Positions 1 through 6,244 of a stretch of 6,244 bases of DNA are shown piece after piece. Each line of letters begins with the position of its first letter. The first letter of the stretch is position 1. The stretch covers positions 1-6,244 of the forward strand of contig CADBPK010000175.1 of the NCBI GenBank assembly GCA_902796465.1. Direction: 5' to 3'. The stretch comes from an uncultured Erysipelotrichaceae bacterium (lineage in GTDB: Bacteria > Bacillota_I > Bacilli_A > Erysipelotrichales > Erysipelotrichaceae). A program made the position numbers and the translations under genes. The notes under the pieces were generated by a model that made no database searches, had not been told where the DNA came from, and was given only the letters and a program-made list of their open reading frames with translations.

Positions 1-1008
1 CCGGGAAAATGCGTGATCAGGGACGGATATGAAAACATGGGATATCTGATCCATCACGCAGATGAAATCGTGGTCATCAGCCGGTTTACATACGGCGGGT
101 TTTCCGGTTTCATCAAAAATGTTTTTGACAGATGCCTGGGCTATGTCCTGCCGCAGTTTGAGGTCGTTTACGGTGAAACACATCATCAGAAACGCTACCC
201 GGAAGATAAACTTTTCACATTTATGTTTTATGGACCCGGACTGACAGAAAACGATAAACAGATCGCCCGGCGATATGTACAGGCTGTATGCGCAAACATC
301 AGAGGCACCGTAAAAGATGTCATCTTCATCGAACGCAGAGGCAGGAAGATCCGTCATCCCCGGAAGAAATGTACAGACGGGAAAACAGTCCTGATCAACG
401 GAAGCGTCCGCTTTCAGAACGGAAATTCCGCTGTACTGGCGAAGGAACTCTCACATCTTCTGAAACAGGAACCTGCAGTCATTCCGCTTGTCAGTTATCT
501 GAACCATATGGAGGATCTGCATCAATTGCTGGAAGAAACAGAAAAAATAGTCTTCTGCATCCCGCTGTACGTTGACGGACTGCCTTCCCAGGTGATCCGG
601 TTTATGGAATATCTGGAAAGAAATTATCGCGGCGGTTCCAGGAAAATCTATGTTCTTGCAAATATGGGGCTCTATGAAAGTTCACAGCTGGTCTCCCTCT
701 TCACTGCCGTCAGGCTGTGGTGTACCAAAATGGGATTTGATTACTGCGGCGGTCTCGGCATCAGCGCCGGCGAACTGATCGGAACGCTGAAAAAAACCGT
801 ACCGTCCCGGTTGTTTCCTTCCCGGAAAATCGATCAGGGCATGAAAAAACTGGCACAGGCTGTCAATGCCGGAGAAACAATTGATGATATCTTTGCGGAG
901 CCGTTTGCTTTCCCCCGTTCTCTCTATCTGAAGATCGCGAACGACAACTGGAACGTGACAGCAAAACAAAACGGGATCAAACCGGAAGACCTTTACCGTC
1001 AGTTGTAA
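1..1008 (+). CDS. Flavodoxin-fold oxidoreductase with two tandem domains (5' truncated by window edge)
   Basis: The reading frame is open from base 1, so the true start lies upstream; the GTG at 13 is internal and has no ribosome binding site. The visible 335 residues begin inside a first flavodoxin-like (FMN_red/NADPH-dependent reductase type) domain: a helix-strand segment HADEIVVISRFTYGG (residues 19-33) followed by GFIKNVFDR (36-44) matches the family pattern 'aD.iv..sPvY...s..lK.f.DR'. A second domain follows, with strand KTVLIN and a phosphate-loop-like GSVRFQNGNS (134-143), close to the family consensus GSPRxxGNS for FMN binding, then IVFCIPLYVDGLPS (183-196), the second-domain equivalent of the aD.iv segment. 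A soluble cytosolic flavoprotein that moves electrons between a nicotinamide cofactor and an unknown acceptor is the likely role. It ends in TAA at 1006-1008, 16 bases before a terminator, and converges on the ROK gene. Family assignment is fairly secure; substrate unknown. Confidence 0.8.
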   Translation, partial: PGKCVIRDGYENMGYLIHHADEIVVISRFTYGGFSGFIKNVFDRCLGYVLPQFEVVYGETHHQKRYPEDKLFTFMFYGPGLTENDKQIARRYVQAVCANIRGTVKDVIFIERRGRKIRHPRKKCTDGKTVLINGSVRFQNGNSAVLAKELSHLLKQEPAVIPLVSYLNHMEDLHQLLEETEKIVFCIPLYVDGLPSQVIRFMEYLERNYRGGSRKIYVLANMGLYESSQLVSLFTAVRLWCTKMGFDYCGGLGISAGELIGTLKKTVPSRLFPSRKIDQGMKKLAQAVNAGETIDDIFAEPFAFPRSLYLKIANDNWNVTAKQNGIKPEDLYRQL

Positions 1009-1024
1009 ATCCATCAGTAATCAA

Positions 1025-1058
1025 AAAAAAGATTCCGGCTCAGGCTGAAATCTTTTTT
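1025..1058. terminator. Bidirectional rho-independent terminator between convergent genes
   Basis: The arms AAAAAAGATT (1025-1034) and AATCTTTTTT (1049-1058) are perfectly complementary. After one C-A mismatch the stem continues C-G, G-U, G-C to a six-base loop (1039-1044). Read on the plus strand it ends in six T after the flavoprotein gene; read on the minus strand it ends in eight T (the A run at 1023-1030) after the ROK gene. It sits in the 65-base gap between two convergent stop codons, so it can serve both. Confidence 0.85.
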
Positions 1059-1073
1059 GGTTGTCTCTGCAGA

Positions 1074-1961
1074 TTATTCCGCGATATCCTTTGCGGCAAG
1101 CATGGCACCGTACAGTCCGGCATCATCACCGAATGCGGAAAGTGCCGTCCGGATATCCGGATCTGTCATATATTTCTTTGCTTTGGCAAAGACCTTTTCA
1201 ATATACCAGGGATTGTTAAGACCGATGGAACCTCCGATCACATAGATATCAGGATCGATAATGTAATAGATATCGGCGATGCCGCGGGCAAGAGCTTCTG
1301 ATGTTTTTTCGAGTATCTCCGCCGCTTTCGGATCACCCTTGTCATATTCCTGAAACAGATCTTTGGCGAACATCTGCCTGCCGTACGCTTCCGAAGCGAT
1401 GCGCTCCATGGCAGCACCGCCTGCCGTTTCATTCAGGGAGCCGGGATTGGCACTGCCGTGATGATACGGATCATCATTGACGATCACATTATAGAATTCC
1501 GCTGTATTGCAGTGGGCACCGTTGATCAGTTCTCCCTTATAGACAAATGATCCGCCCATACCGGTGGACATGCCGATAAAGATCACAGAATCATACCCCT
1601 TTCCGGCACCGATCCTCGCTTCCGCCAGACCTGCCAGATTGCCGTCATTATTCACCGTACATGGTTTTCCTGTTTTTTCCGTAATGTATCGGACAATCTC
1701 AAAATTATCCCAGCCGTACAGATTCGGCGGATTCAGGATCTTTCCGGCTTTCAGATCCAGCGGACCGGGAGAGGCGATTCCGTAAGCGCGGATCTCCCAT
1801 TCCGGTTTCTCCGCATACGCAAGAAGCCTGTCTATATTTTTCTCCCCGCCCAGTGAACGGTCATTGTCTGTTTTAAATACATCCAGAAGGTTTCCGTTTT
1901 CATCAAAAATACCGAGTCTCAGCTGTGTGCCGCCGATATCGATGCCCGCATAAGTTTTCAT
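1074..1961 (-). CDS. ROK-family sugar kinase (zinc-motif-less variant)
   Basis: A 295-residue protein, the usual length for single-domain ROK (repressor, ORF, kinase) sugar kinases, without the N-terminal helix-turn-helix of ROK repressors. Seen motifs: N-terminal DIGGT (8-12), the ATP phosphate-binding loop; ASPGPLD (63-69); NNDGN (104-108), where D106 is at the catalytic base position; GMSTGMGG (130-137), the second phosphate loop; VIGGSIG (241-247), the adenosine-side motif. The family's ExGH sugar/zinc motif reads EFYN (155-158), and the CxCGxxGCxE zinc cluster is absent, the matching region (about 163-180) having no cysteine. The ATG at 1961-1959 is chosen because GAGGAG (1976-1971) lies nine bases upstream and DIGGT then starts at the normal place; the frame is open further upstream but that extension would run into the divergent gene. 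It would phosphorylate a hexose or amino sugar with ATP in the cytosol; the exact sugar cannot be told. Divergent to a sugar-type dehydrogenase remnant. Confidence 0.9.
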   Translation of the reverse strand: MKTYAGIDIGGTQLRLGIFDENGNLLDVFKTDNDRSLGGEKNIDRLLAYAEKPEWEIRAYGIASPGPLDLKAGKILNPPNLYGWDNFEIVRYITEKTGKPCTVNNDGNLAGLAEARIGAGKGYDSVIFIGMSTGMGGSFVYKGELINGAHCNTAEFYNVIVNDDPYHHGSANPGSLNETAGGAAMERIASEAYGRQMFAKDLFQEYDKGDPKAAEILEKTSEALARGIADIYYIIDPDIYVIGGSIGLNNPWYIEKVFAKAKKYMTDPDIRTALSAFGDDAGLYGAMLAAKDIAE

Positions 1962-1985
1962 ATCTGTTTTCTCCTCAAAATTATG

Positions 1986-1999
1986 ATGCCGTAAGGCAT
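1986..1999 (-). promoter_or_regulatory. Small hairpin in the leader of the ROK kinase mRNA
   Basis: ATGCC and GGCAT (five perfect base pairs) flank a four-base loop; on the minus-strand transcript the loop is TTAC. It lies ten bases upstream of the GAGGAG ribosome binding site and within the predicted 5' leader. It could stabilise the mRNA or be an operator half-site pair, but five base pairs can arise by chance. No known riboswitch or T-box pattern is recognised. Confidence 0.25.
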
Positions 2000-2024
2000 A
2001 ACAAGAGACGTTCCCTCTTCTTAC

Positions 2025-2048
2025 TGCTATTATACAATCAGCGGGAGG
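2025..2048 (+). promoter_or_regulatory. Predicted extended -10 promoter and ribosome binding site of the dehydrogenase remnant
   Basis: TGCTATTAT (2025-2033) fits the extended -10 pattern TGnTATnnT. No good -35 box is visible about 17 bases upstream (GAGACG at 2005-2010), which an extended -10 can tolerate. Transcription would start near 2040, leaving a very short leader. GGGAGG at 2043-2048 is a strong ribosome binding site seven bases from the ATG at 2056. The TATTAT box is read on the opposite strand as the -10 of the ROK gene. Confidence 0.4.
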
Positions 2049-2056
2049 TTTGAACA
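2029..2056 (-). promoter_or_regulatory. Predicted promoter of the ROK kinase gene
   Basis: On the minus strand a perfect TATAAT occupies 2034-2029. Sixteen bases upstream is TGTTCA (2056-2051), only a 3/6 match to TTGACA and overlapping the start codon of the divergent dehydrogenase remnant. Transcription would start near 2022, giving a leader of about 60 bases. The -10 box is convincing; the -35 box is weak. Confidence 0.5.
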
Positions 2057-2788
2057 TGACGGAAACAAAAGTAAGATACGGTATTCTTTCAGCCGCAACG
2101 ATCGTTCCCCGGTTTGCAAAGGGAATGCGTCTGACCTCCAACGGAGAAGTAACAGCCATTGCCGCAAGATCGTTATCAAAAGCAAAAGAGACCGCAAGGG
2201 AACTGGATATCCCAAATGTCTATCCGGATTACGCTTCCCTGCTGGAAAGTGATGAAGTTGATGCGGTATATATTCCACTGGTTAACAGTCTGCATTACGA
2301 ATATGCGGAAAAAGCGCTGAAAGCCGGGAAACACGCGATAGTCGAAAAACCATTTGTGCTCCACGCAGCCGATGCGGAGAAACTGTTTGAGACCGCATCT
2401 GAAAAAGGACTTTTCATTACGGAAGCAATCAAGACACCGCATCTGCCCCTGTATCAGAAAATAAAACAGATCGTTGATTCAGAGAAATACGGGAGGATCC
2501 GCATGTCTGAATGTATCCACCAGGGTATTGTTTCAGAACGGACTGACGATTTACATGGATCATGCCGTGATCGAAATCCCGGATTACTGGAAAGCCGGTG
2601 AGGCAAGGATCATAGCGGAAAACGGCAGCCAACAGCTTCTCAGCTTCCCATGTTCTTATGAATTCCGGTATGAACTGGAGCACTACAACAGCTGCATTCT
2701 TTCCAAAGAATGTTTCAGTACGGTAAATACACCGGAAATGACGATGCGCTATATCCGGTTCTGTGAAGATCTATATAACAGTTTTTGA
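2056..2788 (+). pseudogene. Gfo/Idh/MocA-family oxidoreductase, broken by internal deletion and frame change
   Basis: The frame starting at ATG 2056 (GGGAGG seven bases upstream) encodes an N-terminal Rossmann domain: YGILSAATI (8-16) for NAD(P) binding, YIPLVNSLH (72-80), and the family's hallmark EKP (97-99), followed by a normal run to about KYGRIRMSE (144-152). This frame then gives unrelated residues and stops at 2599-2601. The next frame over (+1) carries a recognisable C-terminal end, with AVIEIPDYWKAGEA and TPEMTMRYIRF, stopping at TGA 2786-2788. The family's central substrate-binding part, including the glycine-rich GGGAL.D.G.Y segment, is missing. Intact members are about 320-340 residues; here roughly 150 plus 80-90 remain. 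So about 80-100 residues were lost, with a junction between about 2505 and 2555, and the frame was changed. Intact members use NAD(P) to oxidise or reduce sugars or polyols. Promoter and ribosome binding site still look good, which points to recent decay or an assembly error. A 181-residue Rossmann-only product could still be made. Confidence 0.8.
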
Positions 2789-2792
2789 TGCA

Positions 2793-2822
2793 AAAAGAAT
2801 TCCGGTTAATCGGAATTCTTTT
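2793..2822. terminator. Bidirectional terminator overlapping the channel gene's stop codon
   Basis: A perfect 12-base-pair stem, AAAAGAATTCCG (2793-2804) with CGGAATTCTTTT (2811-2822), closes a six-base loop GTTAAT. It starts five bases after the dehydrogenase remnant's TGA and provides a T-rich 3' side on both strands. The minus-strand channel gene ends inside it: the stop TAA (2808-2806) lies in the loop and the last codons form the first arm of the stem. Confidence 0.85.
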
Positions 2823-5800
2823 CTTGTTTCTCTGTATTTTCTGAATCCTTTTCTGTTTCTTCAGGAACCGGAGCAGGATCTTCCGGCGTTTCTTGTTTAT
2901 CAGGAAGATATGAGACTGTGACCTGCGGGAACGGAACATTGATATGATTCCGGTTGAAGATCTGCAGGATCTCACGGTTCAGATAACGGGTGACCCCGAT
3001 AATATTCAGTTCGTTGCATTTCGCCCAGATCGCAAGAGTAACACCGCTCTGACCGAGTTCGGCAACACCGGCATAGACCGGGCCGTCCAGGATCCTCGCA
3101 TCTTTTTCTTTCAGGCCGGGCAGCTCACGCCGCAGAACTTCTTCCACATAATCGATATCCTGACCATATTCGATGCTGACACGGCAGAATGCGTAAGACG
3201 CTTCCTTGGTCATATTCAGAACGCCCGTAATATCACTGTTGTTGTAGATCTTGATATTGCCGTCAACGCCGAGGATCTTTGTTGTCCGCAGTCCGATATC
3301 CATGACGGTTCCGCGGAAGCCTCCGATCGTGACGATATCGCCGACGCGGAATTCCCCTTCAAATACAATGAAGATACCGGCAATGATATCCTTGATAAGG
3401 CTCTGTGCGCCAAGACCAATGACAAGTGAGAGGATACCGGCGCTGGCGAGAAGATTCTGCGCATCCATACCGACGAGATAGAGACAGTAGAAGACCGCAA
3501 ATATTGTACCGCCGTACTTGACGACGGAGAGCAGAAGATGAGCGATCGTTTCCCCTCTTGCACCAAGCAGCGACGATGCCATCTGAACCGGCAGACGGAA
3601 CAGGATAGCAATAATTGTAACCATGATCAGGACGATCATACATGCGCTCAAAGCAAATACGTTCGCTTCCCTGTCCCAGTTTCTGCTGAGGATGTACTGG
3701 ATAACAGAGCCTTTTTCAAAGAATCTGTTTACACCGATCACCGAGATCAGCACATAGATGATCATGATTCCAAAGACAATGCTGATCAGAAGAAGCAGTT
3801 TCTGTTCAGGACTTTTTTCATTCCACGGGATCCACTTGTTATTCCAGCGGGCAGCCGCCTTTGTCGTTGAGGCCTGCTTGCCGGAAGGCAGGATGATATT
3901 GAAGATTGCGGAATCGAGACCTTTTTCCTGCTGTGACTCACTCATCGTCGCATACAGCATCTCTTCCTCTTCCGTTGTCAGTGTAACGGTGCCGGAAAGG
4001 AACAGAATCAGGAGCAGGCTTGTAAATGCCGTAATCAGTGAAATGATAAACCGTGACTGGTACATCTCTGATTTCGGAACGGCCGTAGCAATGAAATAAC
4101 CTTCCACATAGCGGAAACACATGAAATACGTAACGTTGTTTACAGACCGAAATCCATAATAATCAAGACCTGTAAACGCATTGTCCGAAACACCGAGTGA
4201 CGCTGCAGGCTTCCCAATGGATGCTTCAACCGGTGAATACAGGCATTTATGCTCATCACTGCTGTCAAACAGCAGAATGGATCCATTTGTCAGCATATCG
4301 GAAGAGAGTACCTTCCGGATATCCGTCGAAGCCAGTATGCGTGAAGAGATCTCGGAATTCAGACCAATCTGCAGCATGGACCTGTGCCGTGTGATCTCAC
4401 CTTCTATCTCGGATTCAATGTTTTCATCACTCTGTGCTTCATAATCCTTGTGTGATACGTATATGGTATTGCCGTCCTGATCTTTGGCAGTGTAATACAT
4501 CATCTTTACGCCGATGTACTGATTCTCAGCGCCGAAATCATCTACCATGGCTTCCTGGATACATGCGTCTTTCCTGCCATCCAGAATATCCAGGAAAACA
4601 TAGGACTGGTCTTTCTCATTATGACTGACCGCAAAGTACCAGTTCGAAGTGCTGGTTGCGATCGTATGTCCGTTTTCATCGAAAATATAAACGGAATCCA
4701 GATCATTTTCTTCACATAACTGTTTCAGATATTCAGATTCAGATATGGATTTCAGCGGATTACCTTCATCATCAAGGATGAAGTACCGGTCGCCCGTTTT
4801 GTCATAATCGGTGTAATACCGTTCAGATTTCTCATTCAGCACCGAGGGATCTTCCTCGATCAGATAGGAAAGCAGTCTTGCCTTGGACAGAAAGCGATTG
4901 TCATAGTAATTCCTGATCAGTTCCCTGTTCCGGTTGCTTTCCTCATATCGCGCAGTTACCTCATTCAGGGCAAGGTCAGAATTTTCAATGCTTTCGGATA
5001 TTTCAAGCAGAGTCTGGGTATAGAAGGAAATGCCGTAGATGAGCAGCACACCTGCAATCATCAGCGGAAATACTTTTTTAAAGATCGAGATATCAAAATA
5101 AACAGGACTTCCCTTGCGTTTTCCGATTACCTTTCTTTCTGTCTGTACAGCGTGGCGGACAAAATCATTCCGGACGATGATCGCGTATGCCAGGCACAGC
5201 AGCATCACCAGGATAAACCCGGTTATAGACCAGAACAGCACGTATTTGTCATTGTAATAAATATCTTCTGTTTCAGCAACGGCACAGATGACCGTGCTGT
5301 TCCCGAACTTCCGTGAAACGCAGTAATAATTCACGCCCCCGATCGTCTGCCGGCCGGCATATCCGTCTTCCAGGGCTTCTTCCGTCAATCCTGCATCAAT
5401 GGCATTTGTCCCTTCCAGTTCTTCTCTTGTCTCCGGATAATACAGGAAAGAATAATCTCTGGAATCTACCGCAAACATAAAACCGTTGTTATTTACAGCG
5501 GCGCTGCTGAGGACGGCCGAAAGATCACGCAGCGAAGCCAGCTGGACATCCAGGACTTCCGCTTTCGCGCCGAGTACGATCACAAATTCTTTCTTTTTGA
5601 AAGAAGTCCGGACAGAATAGAAATAATAATCTCCGTATTCCGTAGTTTCCCTTGCCGGGGAGACTGTCCCCTCTTTATTTCTTGTGCCGGGAATCAGGTG
5701 ATCGACTCCGCGGTCACTGAGCAGCCCGGATGTACGCAGATTCGTGCCGGTCAGTTCGGTATTGGGAGAGATGAGAACGGTGCCTTCCTCATCCATAACA

Positions 5801-6177
5801 AACAGGTAATCGACGCGGGAGCGTTCCACCATATCCGCAAACACGGAGGCACGTGCATTGTCATCAGCATCGGCCAGAGAATCGTATAAGCCGCTTTCCA
5901 GCAGTTCCTGCAGATCATCCAGCATGTCTTGGTTGGAATCATGGAAAATATCGGTCAGTTCTCCGGCATCATCCTGGTTCTGGGTAAGAATTTCAATCGT
6001 CTCATTCAGGGCTGTTTCGTTGCTGCGCTGCTGTTTCTGCAGTGCTGCAGAATGCTGCATCTGGCGCAGGAAAAATGATATCAGCAATGCACCGAATATG
6101 ATCAGACAGACGTTGAAGACTACCTTTGTGAAAAAATATCTGTTTGCTTTATTCCGGATTTCACGTTGATCGGTCAT
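2806..6177 (-). CDS. Large MscS-family mechanosensitive channel with two extracytoplasmic sensor-like regions
   Basis: A 1123-residue inner-membrane protein. The C-terminal third is a MscS channel: pore helix with SAGILSLVIGLGAQSLIKD (912-930) and IIAGIFIVFEGEFRVGD (931-947), the beta domain (about 938-990, with IGGFRGTV and NGNIKIYNN-like VDGNIKIYNN at 971-980), and the alpha/beta vestibule domain to about 1090. A Glu/Pro-rich tail of about 30 residues follows. Eight membrane helices are seen by eye: about 17-37, 312-335, 367-388, 708-730, 793-815, 836-861, 882-903 and 908-935, placing the N-terminus and the vestibule in the cytosol, as MscS requires. Between helices 1-2 (38-311) and 3-4 (389-707) lie two large outside regions with Cache/PAS-like segments such as YLFVMDEEG (124-132) and SVYIFDENG (495-503). 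E. coli MscS is 286 residues; MscK is of similar length but has a different N-terminal plan. The start is set by GGGGAGG seven bases upstream. Likely role: relief of osmotic pressure, possibly ligand-tuned. Channel family is certain; sensor role is inferred. Confidence 0.92.
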   Translation of the reverse strand: MTDQREIRNKANRYFFTKVVFNVCLIIFGALLISFFLRQMQHSAALQKQQRSNETALNETIEILTQNQDDAGELTDIFHDSNQDMLDDLQELLESGLYDSLADADDNARASVFADMVERSRVDYLFVMDEEGTVLISPNTELTGTNLRTSGLLSDRGVDHLIPGTRNKEGTVSPARETTEYGDYYFYSVRTSFKKKEFVIVLGAKAEVLDVQLASLRDLSAVLSSAAVNNNGFMFAVDSRDYSFLYYPETREELEGTNAIDAGLTEEALEDGYAGRQTIGGVNYYCVSRKFGNSTVICAVAETEDIYYNDKYVLFWSITGFILVMLLCLAYAIIVRNDFVRHAVQTERKVIGKRKGSPVYFDISIFKKVFPLMIAGVLLIYGISFYTQTLLEISESIENSDLALNEVTARYEESNRNRELIRNYYDNRFLSKARLLSYLIEEDPSVLNEKSERYYTDYDKTGDRYFILDDEGNPLKSISESEYLKQLCEENDLDSVYIFDENGHTIATSTSNWYFAVSHNEKDQSYVFLDILDGRKDACIQEAMVDDFGAENQYIGVKMMYYTAKDQDGNTIYVSHKDYEAQSDENIESEIEGEITRHRSMLQIGLNSEISSRILASTDIRKVLSSDMLTNGSILLFDSSDEHKCLYSPVEASIGKPAASLGVSDNAFTGLDYYGFRSVNNVTYFMCFRYVEGYFIATAVPKSEMYQSRFIISLITAFTSLLLILFLSGTVTLTTEEEEMLYATMSESQQEKGLDSAIFNIILPSGKQASTTKAAARWNNKWIPWNEKSPEQKLLLLISIVFGIMIIYVLISVIGVNRFFEKGSVIQYILSRNWDREANVFALSACMIVLIMVTIIAILFRLPVQMASSLLGARGETIAHLLLSVVKYGGTIFAVFYCLYLVGMDAQNLLASAGILSLVIGLGAQSLIKDIIAGIFIVFEGEFRVGDIVTIGGFRGTVMDIGLRTTKILGVDGNIKIYNNSDITGVLNMTKEASYAFCRVSIEYGQDIDYVEEVLRRELPGLKEKDARILDGPVYAGVAELGQSGVTLAIWAKCNELNIIGVTRYLNREILQIFNRNHINVPFPQVTVSYLPDKQETPEDPAPVPEETEKDSENTEKQEKNSD
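3988..6138 (-). other. Duplicated helix-sensor-helix module inside the channel gene
   Basis: Two protein units, residues about 14-335 (bases 5173-6138) and 365-730 (bases 3988-5085), share the same order: membrane helix, a polar stretch with an ALNE motif (56-59 and 403-406), a D-E-x-G strand turn (YLFVMDEEG and VYIFDENG), and a second lobe beginning NG..., then D-S, L-Y-x-P, an E..G..A..G run, V-x-Y-x-x..R, and a closing membrane helix. The second-lobe match (from residues 231 and 631) is the clearest. The units differ in length (about 320 and 365 residues), so divergence is old. No base-level repeat was noticed. Confidence 0.6.
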
Positions 6178-6184
6178 AGGCGTT

Positions 6185-6192
6185 CCTCCCCT
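6185..6192 (-). promoter_or_regulatory. Ribosome binding site of the channel gene
   Basis: Read on the minus strand this is AGGGGAGG, a near-ideal Shine-Dalgarno sequence seven bases upstream of the ATG at 6177-6175. It fixes the start of the 1123-residue protein. Confidence 0.85.
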
Positions 6193-6224
6193 TCAGCAAA
6201 AAAAGCATAATTAGTATTTTAATT

Positions 6225-6233
6225 ATTATAACA
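6225..6233 (-). promoter_or_regulatory. Extended -10 promoter of the channel gene
   Basis: On the minus strand TGTTATAAT gives a perfect TATAAT (6230-6225) with an extended TGn. The expected -35 position lies beyond the right edge of the window. The predicted start near 6218 gives an AT-rich leader of about 40 bases that contains a run of seven T (6204-6198). Confidence 0.6.
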
Positions 6234-6244
6234 GGTGCATTGAG

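Noticed and set aside
13..15. GTG as the start of the flavoprotein gene
   Set aside because: The frame is open to base 1 and the sequence before and after it fits the inside of a flavodoxin domain; no ribosome binding site is present.
682..1014. Minus-strand open frame opposite the flavoprotein gene
   Set aside because: It lies antisense to a well-supported flavodoxin domain and shows no recognisable motif.
2003..2019. AAGAG/CTCTT inverted repeat as an operator
   Set aside because: The arms are only five bases with a seven-base asymmetric spacer and no known operator consensus is matched; too weak to call.
1962..2159. Upstream extension of the ROK kinase reading frame
   Set aside because: The frame is open, but the extension lacks a ribosome binding site, crosses the promoter region and overlaps the divergent gene; the ATG at 1961 has GAGGAG at the right distance and begins the family normally.
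2505..2555. Programmed frameshift joining the two halves of the dehydrogenase
   Set aside because: No slippery heptamer is evident near the crossing point, and a frameshift would not restore the missing central domain.
2474..2788. Separate small gene in the second frame
   Set aside because: It has no credible start or ribosome binding site, and its sequence matches the C-terminal end of the dehydrogenase family, so it is part of the broken gene.
2944..3870. Long plus-strand open frames opposite the channel gene
   Set aside because: They have no family-like sequence or ribosome binding site and lie antisense to strongly conserved MscS coding sequence.

Overview
The window looks like chromosome of a low-to-moderate-GC Gram-positive bacterium, most likely a gut-type member of the Bacillota (Erysipelotrichia or Clostridia). 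This is inferred from strong GGAGG-type ribosome binding sites, TATAAT-type -10 boxes, compact intergenic spaces, and the protein families present; no phylogenetic marker is available. TGA is used as a stop and the standard code fits throughout.

Layout from left to right: (1) the 3' part of a plus-strand gene for a protein with two flavodoxin-like domains, cut by the left edge; (2) a bidirectional terminator; (3) a minus-strand ROK-family sugar kinase; (4) a short divergent control region of 94 bp; (5) a plus-strand Gfo/Idh/MocA dehydrogenase that is broken by loss of its middle and a frame change; (6) a second bidirectional terminator, which overlaps the end of the next gene; (7) a large minus-strand gene for a 1123-residue MscS-type channel with two large extracytoplasmic sensor-like regions; (8) its promoter and ribosome binding site at the right edge. 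Genes alternate in strand, so each is probably its own transcription unit. No intergenic stretch exceeds 100 bases.

The ROK kinase and the dehydrogenase share a divergent promoter region and both belong to families that act on sugars, so they may once have served one sugar pathway; the dehydrogenase now looks inactive. The most unusual item is the channel: a MscS pore and cytosolic vestibule preceded by two copies of a membrane helix / sensor / membrane helix unit. That architecture suggests a channel whose gating could be tuned by an external ligand, which is an inference and not shown by the sequence. No RNA gene, mobile element, CRISPR array or phage gene was seen.
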